Assembly: GCA_017302615.1 (NCBI GenBank)
Contig: JAFLDB010000005.1
Location: 62,001 to 126,000, forward strand
From: Sphingomonadales bacterium
Lineage (GTDB): Bacteria; Pseudomonadota; Alphaproteobacteria; Sphingomonadales; Sphingomonadaceae
Direction: 5' to 3'
DNA length: 64,000 nucleotides
Shown: piece by piece, positions 26,301-35,598 of the stretch
Numbering within the stretch: position 1 is the stretch's first letter
Layout: each line of letters begins with the position of its first letter
Position numbers and translations under genes: made by a program
The notes under the pieces: model-generated
Database searches by the model: none
The model's input: the letters and a program-made list of their open reading frames with translations, nothing else
Told to the model about the DNA's origin: nothing

Positions 26301-27509
26301 ATGCCCCCTGGCGACATCGCGATTGCGGGATGCGGGCCGGCCGGACTGACCGCCGCCTTGCTGCTGACGCAGGCCGGACAGCGTGTAACCCTGTTCGACC
26401 GCTTCCCCGCTCCCGGCCCGGTCGGCTCGGGGCTGATGCTTCAGCCAAGCGGCATGGCCGTGATCGAGCGACTGGGCCTGACATCGCAGGTCATGTCCCG
26501 GTCTGCCCGGATCGACCGGCTGCTGGGCCTTTCCGCCAGCGGCCGGACGGTGCTTGATGCCCGCTATGACGAATTGCCCGGCCCGCCCAGCTACGGACTG
26601 GGCATCCACCGCGCCAGCCTGTTCGAAGTCCTGCACGAAGCCGTCGCCACGGCCGGCATCCCGCTTGAACCGGGGCGCGAGGCGGTGGGCAGCACGCTGG
26701 ACGAACGGGGTCGATGGCTGCAATTTGCCGATGCCAGCAGGGCCGGACCGTTCGATCTGGTGATCGACGCCACCGGCCTGCACACCCCCTTGGCACCGCG
26801 CTGCGGGCGCGAACTGCCATATGGCGCACTATGGACCACCCTGCCCTGGCCGCAGGACGGCCCGTTCCGGCGCGACCGGCTTGAACAGCGATATCGCGCC
26901 TCGCGCGAGATGGTCGGCGTTCTGCCAACCGGCCACCGCCCCGGTCACGGCGAGGAACTTTCGCTGTTCTGGTCGCTTCCGGCCGATGGCCATGCCGGCT
27001 GGCTGGAGCGCGGGCTGGACCGGTGGCGCCACGACGTCACCGCGCTGTGGCCTGAATGCGCCGCGCTGGTCGAGCAAATCGAAGATCCCGCCCAGGTCAC
27101 CATCGCCCGCTATGCCCATCGCCAACTGCCCCATCCGGCACAGGACCGGCTGGTTCACATCGGCGATGCCTGGCACACCGCCAGCCCGCAACTGGGCCAG
27201 GGTGCCAACATGGCCCTGCTGGATGCCTGGGCCGTTGCCGAAGCCCTGCGGCTGAGCGGCGATCCCCGCATGGTCCCGGCGCTGGCGGTCCAGCTGCGTG
27301 GCTGGCACGTGGCACTGTATCAGGCAGCGACCGCCTTTTTTACGCCGCTGTACCAATCCGGCGCCGCATTTCCGCCTTGGCTGCGTGACCGGGTGCTTGC
27401 CCCGGCCTCGCGCCACTGGCCGGGCAAGCGGATCCAGGCACGGCTGATGAGCGGGCTAACCGGTGATCCGCTGGCCAGACTGGGCCTGAGCCGGCTCGAC
27501 TACAGCTGA
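26301..27509 (+). CDS. FAD-dependent monooxygenase, UbiH/PHBH family
   Basis: This group A flavoprotein monooxygenase has 402 residues. It carries the N-terminal FAD motif IAGCGPAGLTAALLLTQAG with LFDRFPAPGPVGSGLML, and the second flavin motif HIGDAWHTASPQLGQGANMA. Relatives hydroxylate aromatic rings or quinone precursors with NAD(P)H and O2. The first motif has Cys in place of the more usual Ala (GCGPAG), which is tolerated in the family. The substrate is unknown. No aromatic-degradation genes are adjacent. Confidence 0.85.
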   Translation: MPPGDIAIAGCGPAGLTAALLLTQAGQRVTLFDRFPAPGPVGSGLMLQPSGMAVIERLGLTSQVMSRSARIDRLLGLSASGRTVLDARYDELPGPPSYGLGIHRASLFEVLHEAVATAGIPLEPGREAVGSTLDERGRWLQFADASRAGPFDLVIDATGLHTPLAPRCGRELPYGALWTTLPWPQDGPFRRDRLEQRYRASREMVGVLPTGHRPGHGEELSLFWSLPADGHAGWLERGLDRWRHDVTALWPECAALVEQIEDPAQVTIARYAHRQLPHPAQDRLVHIGDAWHTASPQLGQGANMALLDAWAVAEALRLSGDPRMVPALAVQLRGWHVALYQAATAFFTPLYQSGAAFPPWLRDRVLAPASRHWPGKRIQARLMSGLTGDPLARLGLSRLDYS

Positions 27510-27656
27510 CGCAAGCGATCGCCCGCCGGGTCGGTCAGCCGGTCCCGCTGCGGCATTGCGCCGTCGAAGCCGGAGAATTGCGCGAAAGCGGCTCTTCAGT
27601 TAAGAATGCGAGTCGGTCGCACCGTTTCTTATCTGCATGGCGGGGGGAAACAGGGG

Positions 27657-28457
27657 ATGCTGCGACGCGTGCTGGTGCCGCTGGGAGCGGCAGTTCCGAT
27701 TGCATTTGCAGGGGCCGCCCTGGCCTTTCCGATCGACAAGACAGCGCGCTGTGTCGATCGCGGCCTGATCGAACAGGCACTGGCCAAGACCGGGCCTTCC
27801 CCGCAGGTGATCCGTTCCGAGGTGCTGCGCGAAGCGGTTGCAAAGATCGGACTGTTCGGTTGCCCGGCTGGAGGTCGCAGCGAGGTGGTGCTGGTCGACT
27901 ACACGATCCATTCGGCCCTGCCGCGGTTGTGGATCGTCAATCTCAAGACCGGCGCCGGGATCGACCAGCCGCTGCATGTCGCCCACGGCAAGGGCTCCGA
28001 CCCGGAAGACAAGGGCATTCCATCGCAGTTCAGCAATGTCGATGGCTCGCTGATGTCGTCGCTGGGGCTGTTTCGCGGCGCCTATCGCTACAATGGCCGC
28101 AACGGCGTCTCGCTCAAGCTCAAGGGACTGGAGCCGACCAACAGCCTGGCCTATCAGCGCTATATCGTGGTCCACACGACCGGGCGGATCAAACCGGACT
28201 ATGTCTCGCCCCAATGGCTGAGCGAGAATGGCAAGCTGGGTCTGAGCGAAGGGTGCTTCGTGGTGATGCGTTCGGACTATCGCCGGGTCGAACAGGTTCT
28301 GGCCAACGGCGGGCTGCTCTATGCTTCGGCAACGCCGCGCACCGCGCCGCCAGCGGACGCCGCACCTGCTCCGGCTGAACCCGGTCCGGCCGCAAGCCCT
28401 GCCCCTGCCGTTGCCCCTGCCCCTGCCCCTGCCCGGGAACCGGCGCTCAACCCCTGA
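27657..28457 (+). CDS. Periplasmic murein L,D-transpeptidase catalytic-domain protein (YkuD_2 type)
   Basis: The 266-residue protein starts with a signal peptide (MLRRVLVPLGAAVPIAFAGA). The catalytic domain contains the DYTIHSALPRLWIVNLKTG strand, VAHGKGSD, VVHTTGRIKPDYV and the cysteine motif GLSEGCFVV, expected to act on peptidoglycan stem peptides (L,D-cross-linking or trimming). The C-terminal 35 residues are an Ala-Pro-rich low-complexity tail built on CCTGCC repeats. The start is ATG 27657, after a G-rich leader; one further upstream at 27606 adds residues that do not look like a signal peptide. The 3' end overlaps convergent cckA by 11 bases. Confidence 0.8.
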   Translation: MLRRVLVPLGAAVPIAFAGAALAFPIDKTARCVDRGLIEQALAKTGPSPQVIRSEVLREAVAKIGLFGCPAGGRSEVVLVDYTIHSALPRLWIVNLKTGAGIDQPLHVAHGKGSDPEDKGIPSQFSNVDGSLMSSLGLFRGAYRYNGRNGVSLKLKGLEPTNSLAYQRYIVVHTTGRIKPDYVSPQWLSENGKLGLSEGCFVVMRSDYRRVEQVLANGGLLYASATPRTAPPADAAPAPAEPGPAASPAPAVAPAPAPAREPALNP

Positions 28458-30864
28458 CCGCAGCCAGGACCGCGCCGACCTTGTCGGTGATCTGCTGGAC
28501 AGTGAAGGGCTTGGGCAGGAACTCGACATTGGCGATGTCGATTTCCTTCCTCAACTGTTCCTCGGCATAGCCCGACATGAACAGCACCGGCAGATCCGGC
28601 CGCAGCTTGCGGATTTCGCGGGCCATGCTGGGGCCGTCCATCGCCGGCATCACCACGTCGGAAACGATCAGGTCGAACTGCCCGCCGCTCTCGACAATTT
28701 CCAGCCCTTCATCGCCGTCGCTCGCCGCTGTCACTTCGAACCCGGCGCGGGTCAGTGCGCGCTCTGCCACGGCGCGGACCATGTCCTCGTCCTCGACCAG
28801 CAGGATCCGCCCGCCGCCAGACCACTGCGCAGCCGGCTCGACCTTGGCCGCGCTGGGCACAGCATTCTCGGCCCTGGCGTGATGGACTGGCAGATAGACA
28901 GTAAAGCGGGTGCCGCGGCCCAGCTCGCTATCGGCAAAGATGAAGCCGCCCGATTGCTTGACGATGCCATAGACCGTGGACAGGCCTAGACCCGTGCCCT
29001 TGCCGGTGTCCTTGGTGGTGAAGAACGGCTCGAAAATCTTGCCGAGGTGATCGGCGGCGATGCCGGTTCCGGTATCTTCCACCACCAGCGCGGTATAGTC
29101 CGCCTGCGGCATGATCCCGCTGCGCATCGCGCGGACATCGGCGGCAGTGATCTTCTTCGTCGCCAGGGTCAGCTTGCCGCCGCTCTCGCTCTTGGCCAGC
29201 ATGGCATCGCGGGCATTGACCGCCAGATTGACGATCACCTGTTCCAGCTGGGTCGGATCGGCGCGGACCGGGCCCAGATCGCGGTCATGGGTGACCACCA
29301 GCTGGATCTTTTCCCCGATCAGCCGCTTCAGCATTTGCGAAACGTCGGAGACGACATCGGGCAGTTGCAGCACTTCAGGCCGCAGGGTCTGCTGGCGGCT
29401 GAAGGCAAGAAGCTGGCGGGTCAGGCTGGCGGCGCGGTTGGAATTTGCGCGGATCTGCTGGATATCGTCATAATCGCTGTCACCGGGCGTATGGCGCAGC
29501 AGCATCAGATCGCAGATGCCGAGGATCGCGGTCAGCACGTTGTTGAAATCGTGGGCGACCCCGCCGGCCAGCTGGCCGACCGCCTGCATCTTGGTGGCCT
29601 GGGCGACCTGGCGCTTGAGGCGGGTTTCCTCGGACGTATCGGTCAGTCCCAGCAGTACCGCCGCCTCGCCCAGCCCGCGCACGCCGGCCAGGCTCAGTGT
29701 CACCGGCTCTTCCGGCTGGCTGCGCAGCCGCACGCCGATCTCGCCGCTGCTGGACGCCCCCTGGGCAAATCGGCGGATCGCGTCGGAAATCGGGCCCTTG
29801 TCTTCCTGCACCACCAGGTCGGTCGGATAGGTCGGCGGAGCCTCTCCATCCCGTCCGGCGGCGCGCATGAAGGCGACGTTGGCGAACAGCAGCCGCCCGT
29901 CGCGGTCCGCCATGGCAAGGCCCAGCGGCAATGCGGCGAGCAAGGCTTCAAGGTGCGGGACGGCAGCCGTCGTCTCGCTCGCTCCGCCGCCGATGCCGAC
30001 ACCGTGATCGGCCAGCAGGATCAGCGAAGGGGTGTTGTCATAATCGACCGGGCCCGGCGCATCGGGATCGGCCACCGGCAGATAGAACAGGCTGAGCGGC
30101 GCGCCCTTCTTGCCGTCGCGGGCCCAGGTGATCCGGTCGCCCTCGTCCTGGCGCAGCAGGCTGGTGAATTCCTGCCCGGTCAGGATCGCTGCCGGATCGC
30201 CAGTGGCACGGGCGGCAAAACCGCTGCTGGCGGCGCGCAGCTTGCCATCGGGATCGACGATCGCCAGCGCGAACCCGGCCTGGCTCAGCGCCCGGCCCAG
30301 TTTGCCGTCAAGGTGCGGGACCAGTTCGCCGACCAGGTCCGGCGGGGTCAGCGCGGTCAGGGTCCAGACCAGGAAATCGTCGGCCCGCCCGGCGCGCAGC
30401 GCGCTGGCCTGCCATTTGCCGGCCGGGCTCTCGACCAGATCGGCACTGCCCGATCCGTCACGCCAGGCCGATCGCGCCGCCTTGGCGAGCCGTTCAAGGC
30501 TGGCATTGTCGACGCTCAGGCGCGGCGGGGAATAGGCGGTGGTGAACCACTTTTCATAAAGCGGATTGGCGCAGACCAGCCGCCCGGCCCGGTCGGTGAT
30601 GGCAATCGCCGCATCGTTGCGGTCGATCGCCGCGACAGTGACCGACCAGTCCGGCAGGGCCAGAAGCGGTTCCGCGGCAACCGTGCGCGGGCGTGCGGCG
30701 AACCAGGCAATCGCCCCCAGCGCAGCCAGGCCGGCGGCAAATCCGGCGACAGCCACGGCTTCTCCGGTCGCGAACCAGACCAGCGCGGTACTGGCCAGCA
30801 GCGCCGCGCCCAGCCCAAGGCGCTCGGCCACTGGCGCTGCGGCGGCGGGCTGACCCGCGCTCAT
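28447..30864 (-). CDS. cckA: Cell-cycle hybrid sensor histidine kinase CckA
   Basis: The 805-residue membrane kinase controls the CtrA/CpdR phosphorelay through the ChpT phosphotransferase. It has two N-terminal membrane helices (about residues 17-57), PAS-like sensor regions, the HisKA box [20 protein letters not shown] with the phosphorylated His, and the ATPase motifs [19 protein letters not shown] and [17 protein letters not shown]. From about residue 685 a receiver domain follows (VEDEDMVR, Asp in [13 protein letters not shown]). This order is diagnostic of CckA. It is the last gene of a run with dapA, smpB and DUF2062, overlapping the latter by 4 bases. cpdR, a downstream member of the pathway, is at 15846-16220. 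Confidence 0.93.
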   Translation of the reverse strand: MSAGQPAAAAPVAERLGLGAALLASTALVWFATGEAVAVAGFAAGLAALGAIAWFAARPRTVAAEPLLALPDWSVTVAAIDRNDAAIAITDRAGRLVCANPLYEKWFTTAYSPPRLSVDNASLERLAKAARSAWRDGSGSADLVESPAGKWQASALRAGRADDFLVWTLTALTPPDLVGELVPHLDGKLGRALSQAGFALAIVDPDGKLRAASSGFAARATGDPAAILTGQEFTSLLRQDEGDRITWARDGKKGAPLSLFYLPVADPDAPGPVDYDNTPSLILLADHGVGIGGGASETTAAVPHLEALLAALPLGLAMADRDGRLLFANVAFMRAAGRDGEAPPTYPTDLVVQEDKGPISDAIRRFAQGASSSGEIGVRLRSQPEEPVTLSLAGVRGLGEAAVLLGLTDTSEETRLKRQVAQATKMQAVGQLAGGVAHDFNNVLTAILGICDLMLLRHTPGDSDYDDIQQIRANSNRAASLTRQLLAFSRQQTLRPEVLQLPDVVSDVSQMLKRLIGEKIQLVVTHDRDLGPVRADPTQLEQVIVNLAVNARDAMLAKSESGGKLTLATKKITAADVRAMRSGIMPQADYTALVVEDTGTGIAADHLGKIFEPFFTTKDTGKGTGLGLSTVYGIVKQSGGFIFADSELGRGTRFTVYLPVHHARAENAVPSAAKVEPAAQWSGGGRILLVEDEDMVRAVAERALTRAGFEVTAASDGDEGLEIVESGGQFDLIVSDVVMPAMDGPSMAREIRKLRPDLPVLFMSGYAEEQLRKEIDIANVEFLPKPFTVQQITDKVGAVLAAVRG

Positions 30865-31427
30865 CCCTCGCCGCGCTCCAGCCGGATCCGTTCAAGCGCA
30901 ACCTTGCGCTTGTGCTTGATCCACCAGGTCCAGCCGAACGAGCTGATCAGATAGCCGATCGCCGCCGCGATCACCGAGATCACGAACAGCCCCAGCAGCA
31001 TCGCCGGTGCGGCATCGGACAGCAGCCAGTAGGCCCATTCACGCAGGCTCGCACCGCGCTCCATCAGCGCGTTGAACGTGGTGACATCGGCATGAAAGCC
31101 CAGCCGGTTGCCCAGCCAGATCGAAGCGGCGAGGATCAGCGGGGTGGTTGCCGGGTTGGACAGGAAAGTCATCAGCGCGGCAATCGGGATGTTGCCCCGG
31201 CTGGGAACGCACATCAGCGCCGCACCGACAATCTGGATCCCCGGAATCAAGGCAAAGATCCCGACCAGCAGGCCAACCGCCACTCCGCGCGGAACCGAAC
31301 GGCGGGTGAAGCGCCACAGCTCCGGCCGCCGGGCGAAAGGTCCGACCCAGCGGTTGTGCTCAAGCTCTTCGCGCTTGGGCATGTTGCGGTTGGCCCAGCG
31401 GGCGATGCGGTGCGGCAGACTGCTCAT
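30861..31427 (-). CDS. DUF2062 domain membrane protein
   Basis: The 188-residue protein has two hydrophobic hairpins separated by a soluble loop. The N-terminal [20 protein letters not shown] and [14 protein letters not shown] with GNRLG are the DUF2062 signature. Its function is unknown. In alphaproteobacteria it commonly lies between smpB and cckA, as here, with 4-base overlaps on both sides, so it is almost certainly cotranslated with them. A link to envelope or cell-cycle signalling is only a contextual guess. Confidence 0.85.
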   Translation of the reverse strand: MSSLPHRIARWANRNMPKREELEHNRWVGPFARRPELWRFTRRSVPRGVAVGLLVGIFALIPGIQIVGAALMCVPSRGNIPIAALMTFLSNPATTPLILAASIWLGNRLGFHADVTTFNALMERGASLREWAYWLLSDAAPAMLLGLFVISVIAAAIGYLISSFGWTWWIKHKRKVALERIRLERGEG

Positions 31428-31906
31428 TTGTAATCCCGCATGATCCGCTGCTGATCCCGCTTCCAGTCGCGTTCCTTGATCGTGGCGCGCTTGTCGGCCA
31501 CGTTCTTGCCCTTGGCGAGGGCCAGTTCCACCTTGGCCCGGCCGCGGCTGTTGAAATAGATCGAAAGCGGCACCAGCGTCATGCCCTTGCGCTCAACCGC
31601 CCCGGTAAAGCGGTCAATCTCGCGCGCATGGAGCAGCAGCTTGCGCGGGCGCTTGGGTTCATGGTTGAAACGGTTGCCGTGGCTGAATTCGGGAACGTTG
31701 GAATTGATCAGCCAGACCTCGCCGTTTTTCACTTCGGCATAGCTTTCGGCGATCGAGCCTTCGCCAAAGCGCAGGCTTTTCACTTCGGTGCCGGTCAGGG
31801 CGATGCCGGCCTCGGTCGTGTCCTCGATATGATAGTCGAACCGCGCCCGCCGGTTCTCGGCGACGATCTTCTTCTTGTCGAACTGGGCGTGGGTCGGGCG
31901 GGCCAT
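31424..31906 (-). CDS. smpB: SsrA (tmRNA)-binding protein
   Basis: SmpB delivers tmRNA to stalled ribosomes for trans-translation. The 160-residue protein shows [54 protein letters not shown] and the C-terminal basic tail with [20 protein letters not shown], all characteristic. It overlaps the DUF2062 gene by 4 bases and lies 90 bases downstream of dapA. The tmRNA gene itself is not in this window. Confidence 0.97.
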   Translation of the reverse strand: MARPTHAQFDKKKIVAENRRARFDYHIEDTTEAGIALTGTEVKSLRFGEGSIAESYAEVKNGEVWLINSNVPEFSHGNRFNHEPKRPRKLLLHAREIDRFTGAVERKGMTLVPLSIYFNSRGRAKVELALAKGKNVADKRATIKERDWKRDQQRIMRDYK

Positions 31907-31996
31907 GATTGAGGGCCATGTAGGAGGTCGTGGTTAAAAAGGAAATGCCGCGCCCCCAACAAATTCCCGCAAACGGCGGCGCAGCAATCGACGGGC

Positions 31997-32878
31997 TCAG
32001 CCGATCCCGGCGTGGGCCAGCCCGGCATCCACCGCCTTGCGGCTATCCGGGCTGCAAGCCACCAGTGGCAGGCGGACTTCCTCGCCGATCCAGCCGAGCA
32101 CCTTGGCCAGGGCATATTTGACCGGCCCCGGGCTGGCATCGGTGAACAGGGCCTGATGCAGCGGGAACAGCTTCTCGTTCAGTTCGTGCGCCCTGGCCCG
32201 GTCCCCGGCCAGGCTGGCGGCCTGGAATTCCGCGCAGAGCCTGGGCGCGATGTTGGCGGTGACCGAGATGCAGCCCGCCCCGCCCCCGGCGTTGTAATGC
32301 AGCGCCATGTCATCGTTGCCGCACAGCTGGACGAAGCCCGGCCCCAGCGCCAGCCGGTGCGCGGTCAGCCGCGTCATGTCGCCGCTGGCGTCCTTGATCC
32401 CGACGATCCGGTCCGGGAAACGGCGGGCAAGCTCGATCGTCGTCTCCGGCTTGATGTCGGTCACGGTCCGGCCGGGGACGTTATAGAGGATGATCGGCAG
32501 GTCGACCTGTTCGGCCAGATAGCTGAAGTGCGCCAGCAGCCCGGCCTGGCTGGGCCGGTTGTAGTAGGGCGCGACCATCAGCGCGGCATCGGCGCCGATC
32601 GCCTTGGCCTCACGCATGTGCCACAGCGCGGTCTGGGTATCGTTGCTGCCGCAGCCGGCGATCACCGGCACCCGTCCGGCGGCCTGTTCCACACAGACTT
32701 CGAACAGGCGGTGCTGTTCATCGTTGCTCAACGTCGGCGCTTCGCCGGTGGTGCCGCAGGGAACCAGCGCGGCGGAACCCTGTTCGATCTGCCAATCGAC
32801 CAGGCGGCGAAATGCCGCCTCATCCACCGCGCCATCGCGGAATGGGGTGACCAGAGCCGGAATTGAGCCGGAGAACAT
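31997..32878 (-). CDS. dapA: 4-hydroxy-tetrahydrodipicolinate synthase
   Basis: DapA condenses pyruvate with aspartate semialdehyde in the lysine and diaminopimelate pathway. The 293-residue TIM-barrel protein carries GTTGEAPTLSNDE, the proton-relay Tyr in IILYNVPGRT and the Schiff-base Lys in VGIKDASGDM. It is divergent from the lytic transglycosylase gene with only 68 bases between, where both promoters must lie. Diaminopimelate feeds peptidoglycan synthesis, fitting the neighbouring wall enzyme. Confidence 0.96.
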   Translation of the reverse strand: MFSGSIPALVTPFRDGAVDEAAFRRLVDWQIEQGSAALVPCGTTGEAPTLSNDEQHRLFEVCVEQAAGRVPVIAGCGSNDTQTALWHMREAKAIGADAALMVAPYYNRPSQAGLLAHFSYLAEQVDLPIILYNVPGRTVTDIKPETTIELARRFPDRIVGIKDASGDMTRLTAHRLALGPGFVQLCGNDDMALHYNAGGGAGCISVTANIAPRLCAEFQAASLAGDRARAHELNEKLFPLHQALFTDASPGPVKYALAKVLGWIGEEVRLPLVACSPDSRKAVDAGLAHAGIG

Positions 32879-32946
32879 GGACTTTATCCCTGCCTATGCC
32901 CCATACGGGGGCTCGTTCAGCCTGCCATAAGGAGCCTTTTCCCAGA

Positions 32947-34911
32947 ATGTCCAGCATGCTTCGCACCACATTTGCTTCCGCTGTCGCAATGCTGGCTTTG
33001 CTGCCCCTCCCGGCCGTGGCCAGTGACGGGACCGAGTGGGACCAGGCCCGCACCCAGCTGCGTGCGCTGCCGCCTGGCGACATGCACATGGCGGTGGAGC
33101 GCTGGAAGCTGCTGGTGGCCAGCCCCGGCTTCACCTTTGCCGACTATTCCGGGTTCCTGCTGGCCTACCCGGGCCTGCCCGAACAGGGCAAGCTGCGCAC
33201 TTTTGCCGAGCGCGCACTGGACCGCGAAAGCGTGACCCCGGCGCAGGTCGCCGCCTATTTCGACCGGTTCCCGCCGCTGACCAACCAGGGCCGCGGGCAC
33301 TATGCCGTCGCCCTGTTCGCGCTGGGCCGGCCCGAAGCGAACCGGATCGCGCTGGAGGCCTGGCGGGGCGGGCCGCTGGGCGATGCGCAGGAAGCCGCGA
33401 TCTTCTCCAGGCTTGGCCCGACCTTGAAGCCTGACGATCATGATGCGCGGATGGACGGGCTGCTGTGGGCCGGATCGGGCCCGCAGGCGGAGCGGCAACT
33501 GCTGTATGTCTCGCCCGACAAGCGGCTGTATTTTTCCGCCCGGCTCGGCATGGTCAACCGCAAGGATCCGGCCAGCGCCGGGATCGATCCGGGTCCCGCG
33601 ACGCTGAGTGATGCGGGCTGGCTTTACAACCGGGTGCGGTTCCTGCGCGGCAGCGGACAGACCGGCGTTGCCGTCAGCCTGCTGGCCAATCGCCCGCGCC
33701 TGTCCACGCCGCCGCGCGAACCGCGCCGCTGGATTGCCGAACTGCTGGCCATCGCCCGGGTTGCCGATCCCGGCAATGCCGTGCGGATTGCCGCTTCGGC
33801 CGAAGATACTTTCGCCCCCGGCACCGACGTATCGGCCCAGCCCTTTTCGATCCGCGACGACTATACCTCGCTGATGTGGCTGGGCGGGACCAAGGCACTG
33901 TGGACGCTGGGCGATGGCGCCCGTGCCGCGCCGTTGTTCTACCGCTATGGCGCGGCGGCGCGCAGCCCGCAGACCCGCACCAAGGGCTTTTACTGGGCCG
34001 GCCGCGCCGCCGCCCAGGCCGGCAACAAGGCCGAAGCCAACCGCTATTTCGAAATGGCTGCCGCCTATCCCGACAGCTATTACGGCATGCTCTCGCTCGA
34101 ACGGCTGGGCCGGCCGCTGCCGCCGCTCGGCTCCAGCCCGATGACCGTGCCAAGCCCGGCCGAGCGTGATGCCTTCAATAACCGCCCGCTGACCAAGGCC
34201 GTGCGCGAGGTGGCCCGCGAAAGCGACTGGCCGACTGCCGTGCGCTTCTTCCGCGAGATCGCCGATCAGGCCGAGAGCGAGAGCGATCACGTGCTGGTGG
34301 CCGATCTGGCCCGCGAACTGGGCCGCCGCGATCTGGGTGTGATTCTGGGCCAGGCCGCCCATGTCGACGGCCACGGGGTGTTCCGCCAGACCAGCTTCCC
34401 GCTGATTCCGGTCCCGCAGGGTTCCAACTGGACCTTCGTCCACGCCATTACCCGGCAGGAAAGCCAGTTCGCGATGAACGCGATCAGCCATGCCGGCGCG
34501 CGCGGTCTGATGCAGTTGATGCCGATGACCGCGCGGGAACAGTCGCGCAAGATGGGGATGGAATACGATGGCCCGGCCCTGCTGACCGATGCCGGGTACA
34601 ACATGATGCTGGGCGACGGCTATTTCCGGCGGATGCTGGACTATTATGGCGGATCCTATCCGCTGGCCGTGGCCGCTTACAACGCCGGCCCGGGCAACGT
34701 GAACAAGTGGCTGCGGGCCAATGGCGATCCGCGCAATGGCGGGATCGACTGGGTCGAATGGGTCGAGAAGATCCCGATCACCGAGACGCGCGGCTATGTC
34801 CAGAAGGTGCTGGAAAACGCCGTGGTCTATGAAGCACTGTACCCGGCCAGGGCACTGTACAAGGGCCCCAACCCGCTCAGCCACTTCCTTGGCAAGCCCT
34901 ATCCGGGATGA
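32947..34911 (+). CDS. Soluble lytic murein transglycosylase (first Slt)
   Basis: It cleaves glycan strands of peptidoglycan, forming 1,6-anhydroMurNAc ends. The 654-residue protein has a signal peptide (LRTTFASAVAMLALLPLPAV), a long alpha-helical superhelical domain, and a C-terminal SLT domain with the catalytic Glu in ITRQESQFAMNAISHAGARG, then LMQLMPMTA and VAAYNAGPGNVNKWL. The start at 32947 was chosen because AAGGAG lies 12 bases upstream and upstream codons do not resemble a leader. It overlaps greB by 4 bases. A second Slt homologue is at 55431. Confidence 0.92.
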   Translation: MSSMLRTTFASAVAMLALLPLPAVASDGTEWDQARTQLRALPPGDMHMAVERWKLLVASPGFTFADYSGFLLAYPGLPEQGKLRTFAERALDRESVTPAQVAAYFDRFPPLTNQGRGHYAVALFALGRPEANRIALEAWRGGPLGDAQEAAIFSRLGPTLKPDDHDARMDGLLWAGSGPQAERQLLYVSPDKRLYFSARLGMVNRKDPASAGIDPGPATLSDAGWLYNRVRFLRGSGQTGVAVSLLANRPRLSTPPREPRRWIAELLAIARVADPGNAVRIAASAEDTFAPGTDVSAQPFSIRDDYTSLMWLGGTKALWTLGDGARAAPLFYRYGAAARSPQTRTKGFYWAGRAAAQAGNKAEANRYFEMAAAYPDSYYGMLSLERLGRPLPPLGSSPMTVPSPAERDAFNNRPLTKAVREVARESDWPTAVRFFREIADQAESESDHVLVADLARELGRRDLGVILGQAAHVDGHGVFRQTSFPLIPVPQGSNWTFVHAITRQESQFAMNAISHAGARGLMQLMPMTAREQSRKMGMEYDGPALLTDAGYNMMLGDGYFRRMLDYYGGSYPLAVAAYNAGPGNVNKWLRANGDPRNGGIDWVEWVEKIPITETRGYVQKVLENAVVYEALYPARALYKGPNPLSHFLGKPYPG

Positions 34912-35396
34912 AGGCCGAAGGCCCGCCCATCACGCCTGCGGGGATGGCCGCACTGCGCGCGCGCTATGACCATCTGCTCGGCACGGAACGGCCGGCGATC
35001 GTCGAGATCGTCAGCTGGGCGGCGGGCAATGGTGATCGCAGCGAGAACGGCGATTACCTCTATGGCCGCAAGCGGATGCGCGAGATCGACCGCGAACTGG
35101 CCCATCTGGCGCGGCGGATGAAGGCCTGCCGGGTGATCGATCCGGCCGCCCAGACCGACCGGTCACGGGCATGGTTCGGGGCAACCGTGACCACCGCCGA
35201 CGAAGACGACAACCAGCGCACCGTCACTCTGGTTGGCGATGACGAGCAGGATGCCTCCGCCGGCCTGATCGGCTGGAGCGCGCCGATGGCCCGGGCCCTG
35301 CGCGGCGCCGCCGTGGGAGACCTGCGCAAGGTCCGTCTGCCGGGCGGCGAGAAGGAATGGGAGGTGATCGAGATCACCTACCCGCCGGGCCGCTGA
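34908..35396 (+). CDS. greB: Transcript cleavage factor GreB
   Basis: GreA/GreB factors insert a coiled coil into the RNA polymerase secondary channel and stimulate cleavage of backtracked RNA. The 162-residue protein has the N-terminal coiled coil with the acidic tip GDRSENGDYLYGRKRMREID and a C-terminal FKBP-like domain with VTLVGDDEQDASAGLIGWSA and LPGGEKEWEVIEI. The Y-x-Y-G-R-K-R sequence favours GreB over GreA. It overlaps slt by 4 bases and is followed by the DUF4169 gene. Confidence 0.9.
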   Translation: MKAEGPPITPAGMAALRARYDHLLGTERPAIVEIVSWAAGNGDRSENGDYLYGRKRMREIDRELAHLARRMKACRVIDPAAQTDRSRAWFGATVTTADEDDNQRTVTLVGDDEQDASAGLIGWSAPMARALRGAAVGDLRKVRLPGGEKEWEVIEITYPPGR

Positions 35397-35398
35397 TC

Positions 35399-35578
35399 AT
35401 GGCCGAAGTGATCAACCTGCGTGCGGCCCGCAAGGCCAGGGACCGCAAGGAAAAGGCCGCCATTGCCGCGCAGAACCGCGCGCTCCATGGCCTCAGCAAG
35501 GCAGAGCGGCAGCGCCGGCAGGCCGAAGCGGAGCGCGCGGCAAGACTGCTGGACGGGGCGAAACGCGAGGAGCCATAG
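35399..35578 (+). CDS. DUF4169 family small protein
   Basis: The 59-residue basic, highly charged helical protein starts MAEVINLRAARKARDRKEK and continues with KAERQRRQAEAERAARLLDG, the typical DUF4169 pattern. The function is unknown; coiled-coil and nucleic-acid-binding roles are possible. It begins 2 bases after the greB stop, so it belongs to the slt-greB operon. Its TAG stop overlaps the palindrome at 35577-35598. Confidence 0.85.
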   Translation: MAEVINLRAARKARDRKEKAAIAAQNRALHGLSKAERQRRQAEAERAARLLDGAKREEP

Positions 35579-35598
35579 GGTCAGGCCCTATTGACCCT
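35577..35598. repeat. 22-bp palindrome sharing tips with the element at 5441-5706
   Basis: AGGGTCA (35577-35583) is inverted as TGACCCT (35592-35598) across a short GC-rich spacer. The left tip AGGGTCAGGCCC matches the MITE-like element tip AGGGTCAGGACC at 11 of 12 positions. It supplies the AG of the stop codon of the DUF4169 gene and of the convergent ligase gene, the same arrangement as at 5441. It can form a hairpin in both transcripts and may act as a terminator. Confidence 0.65.

Noticed and set aside
29047..30954. 635-codon open frame on the + strand
   Set aside because: Antisense to cckA, which has complete kinase and receiver motifs; the frame is an effect of high GC content.
32917..34884. 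655-codon open frame on the minus strand
   Set aside because: Antisense to the lytic transglycosylase gene, with no recognisable domain.
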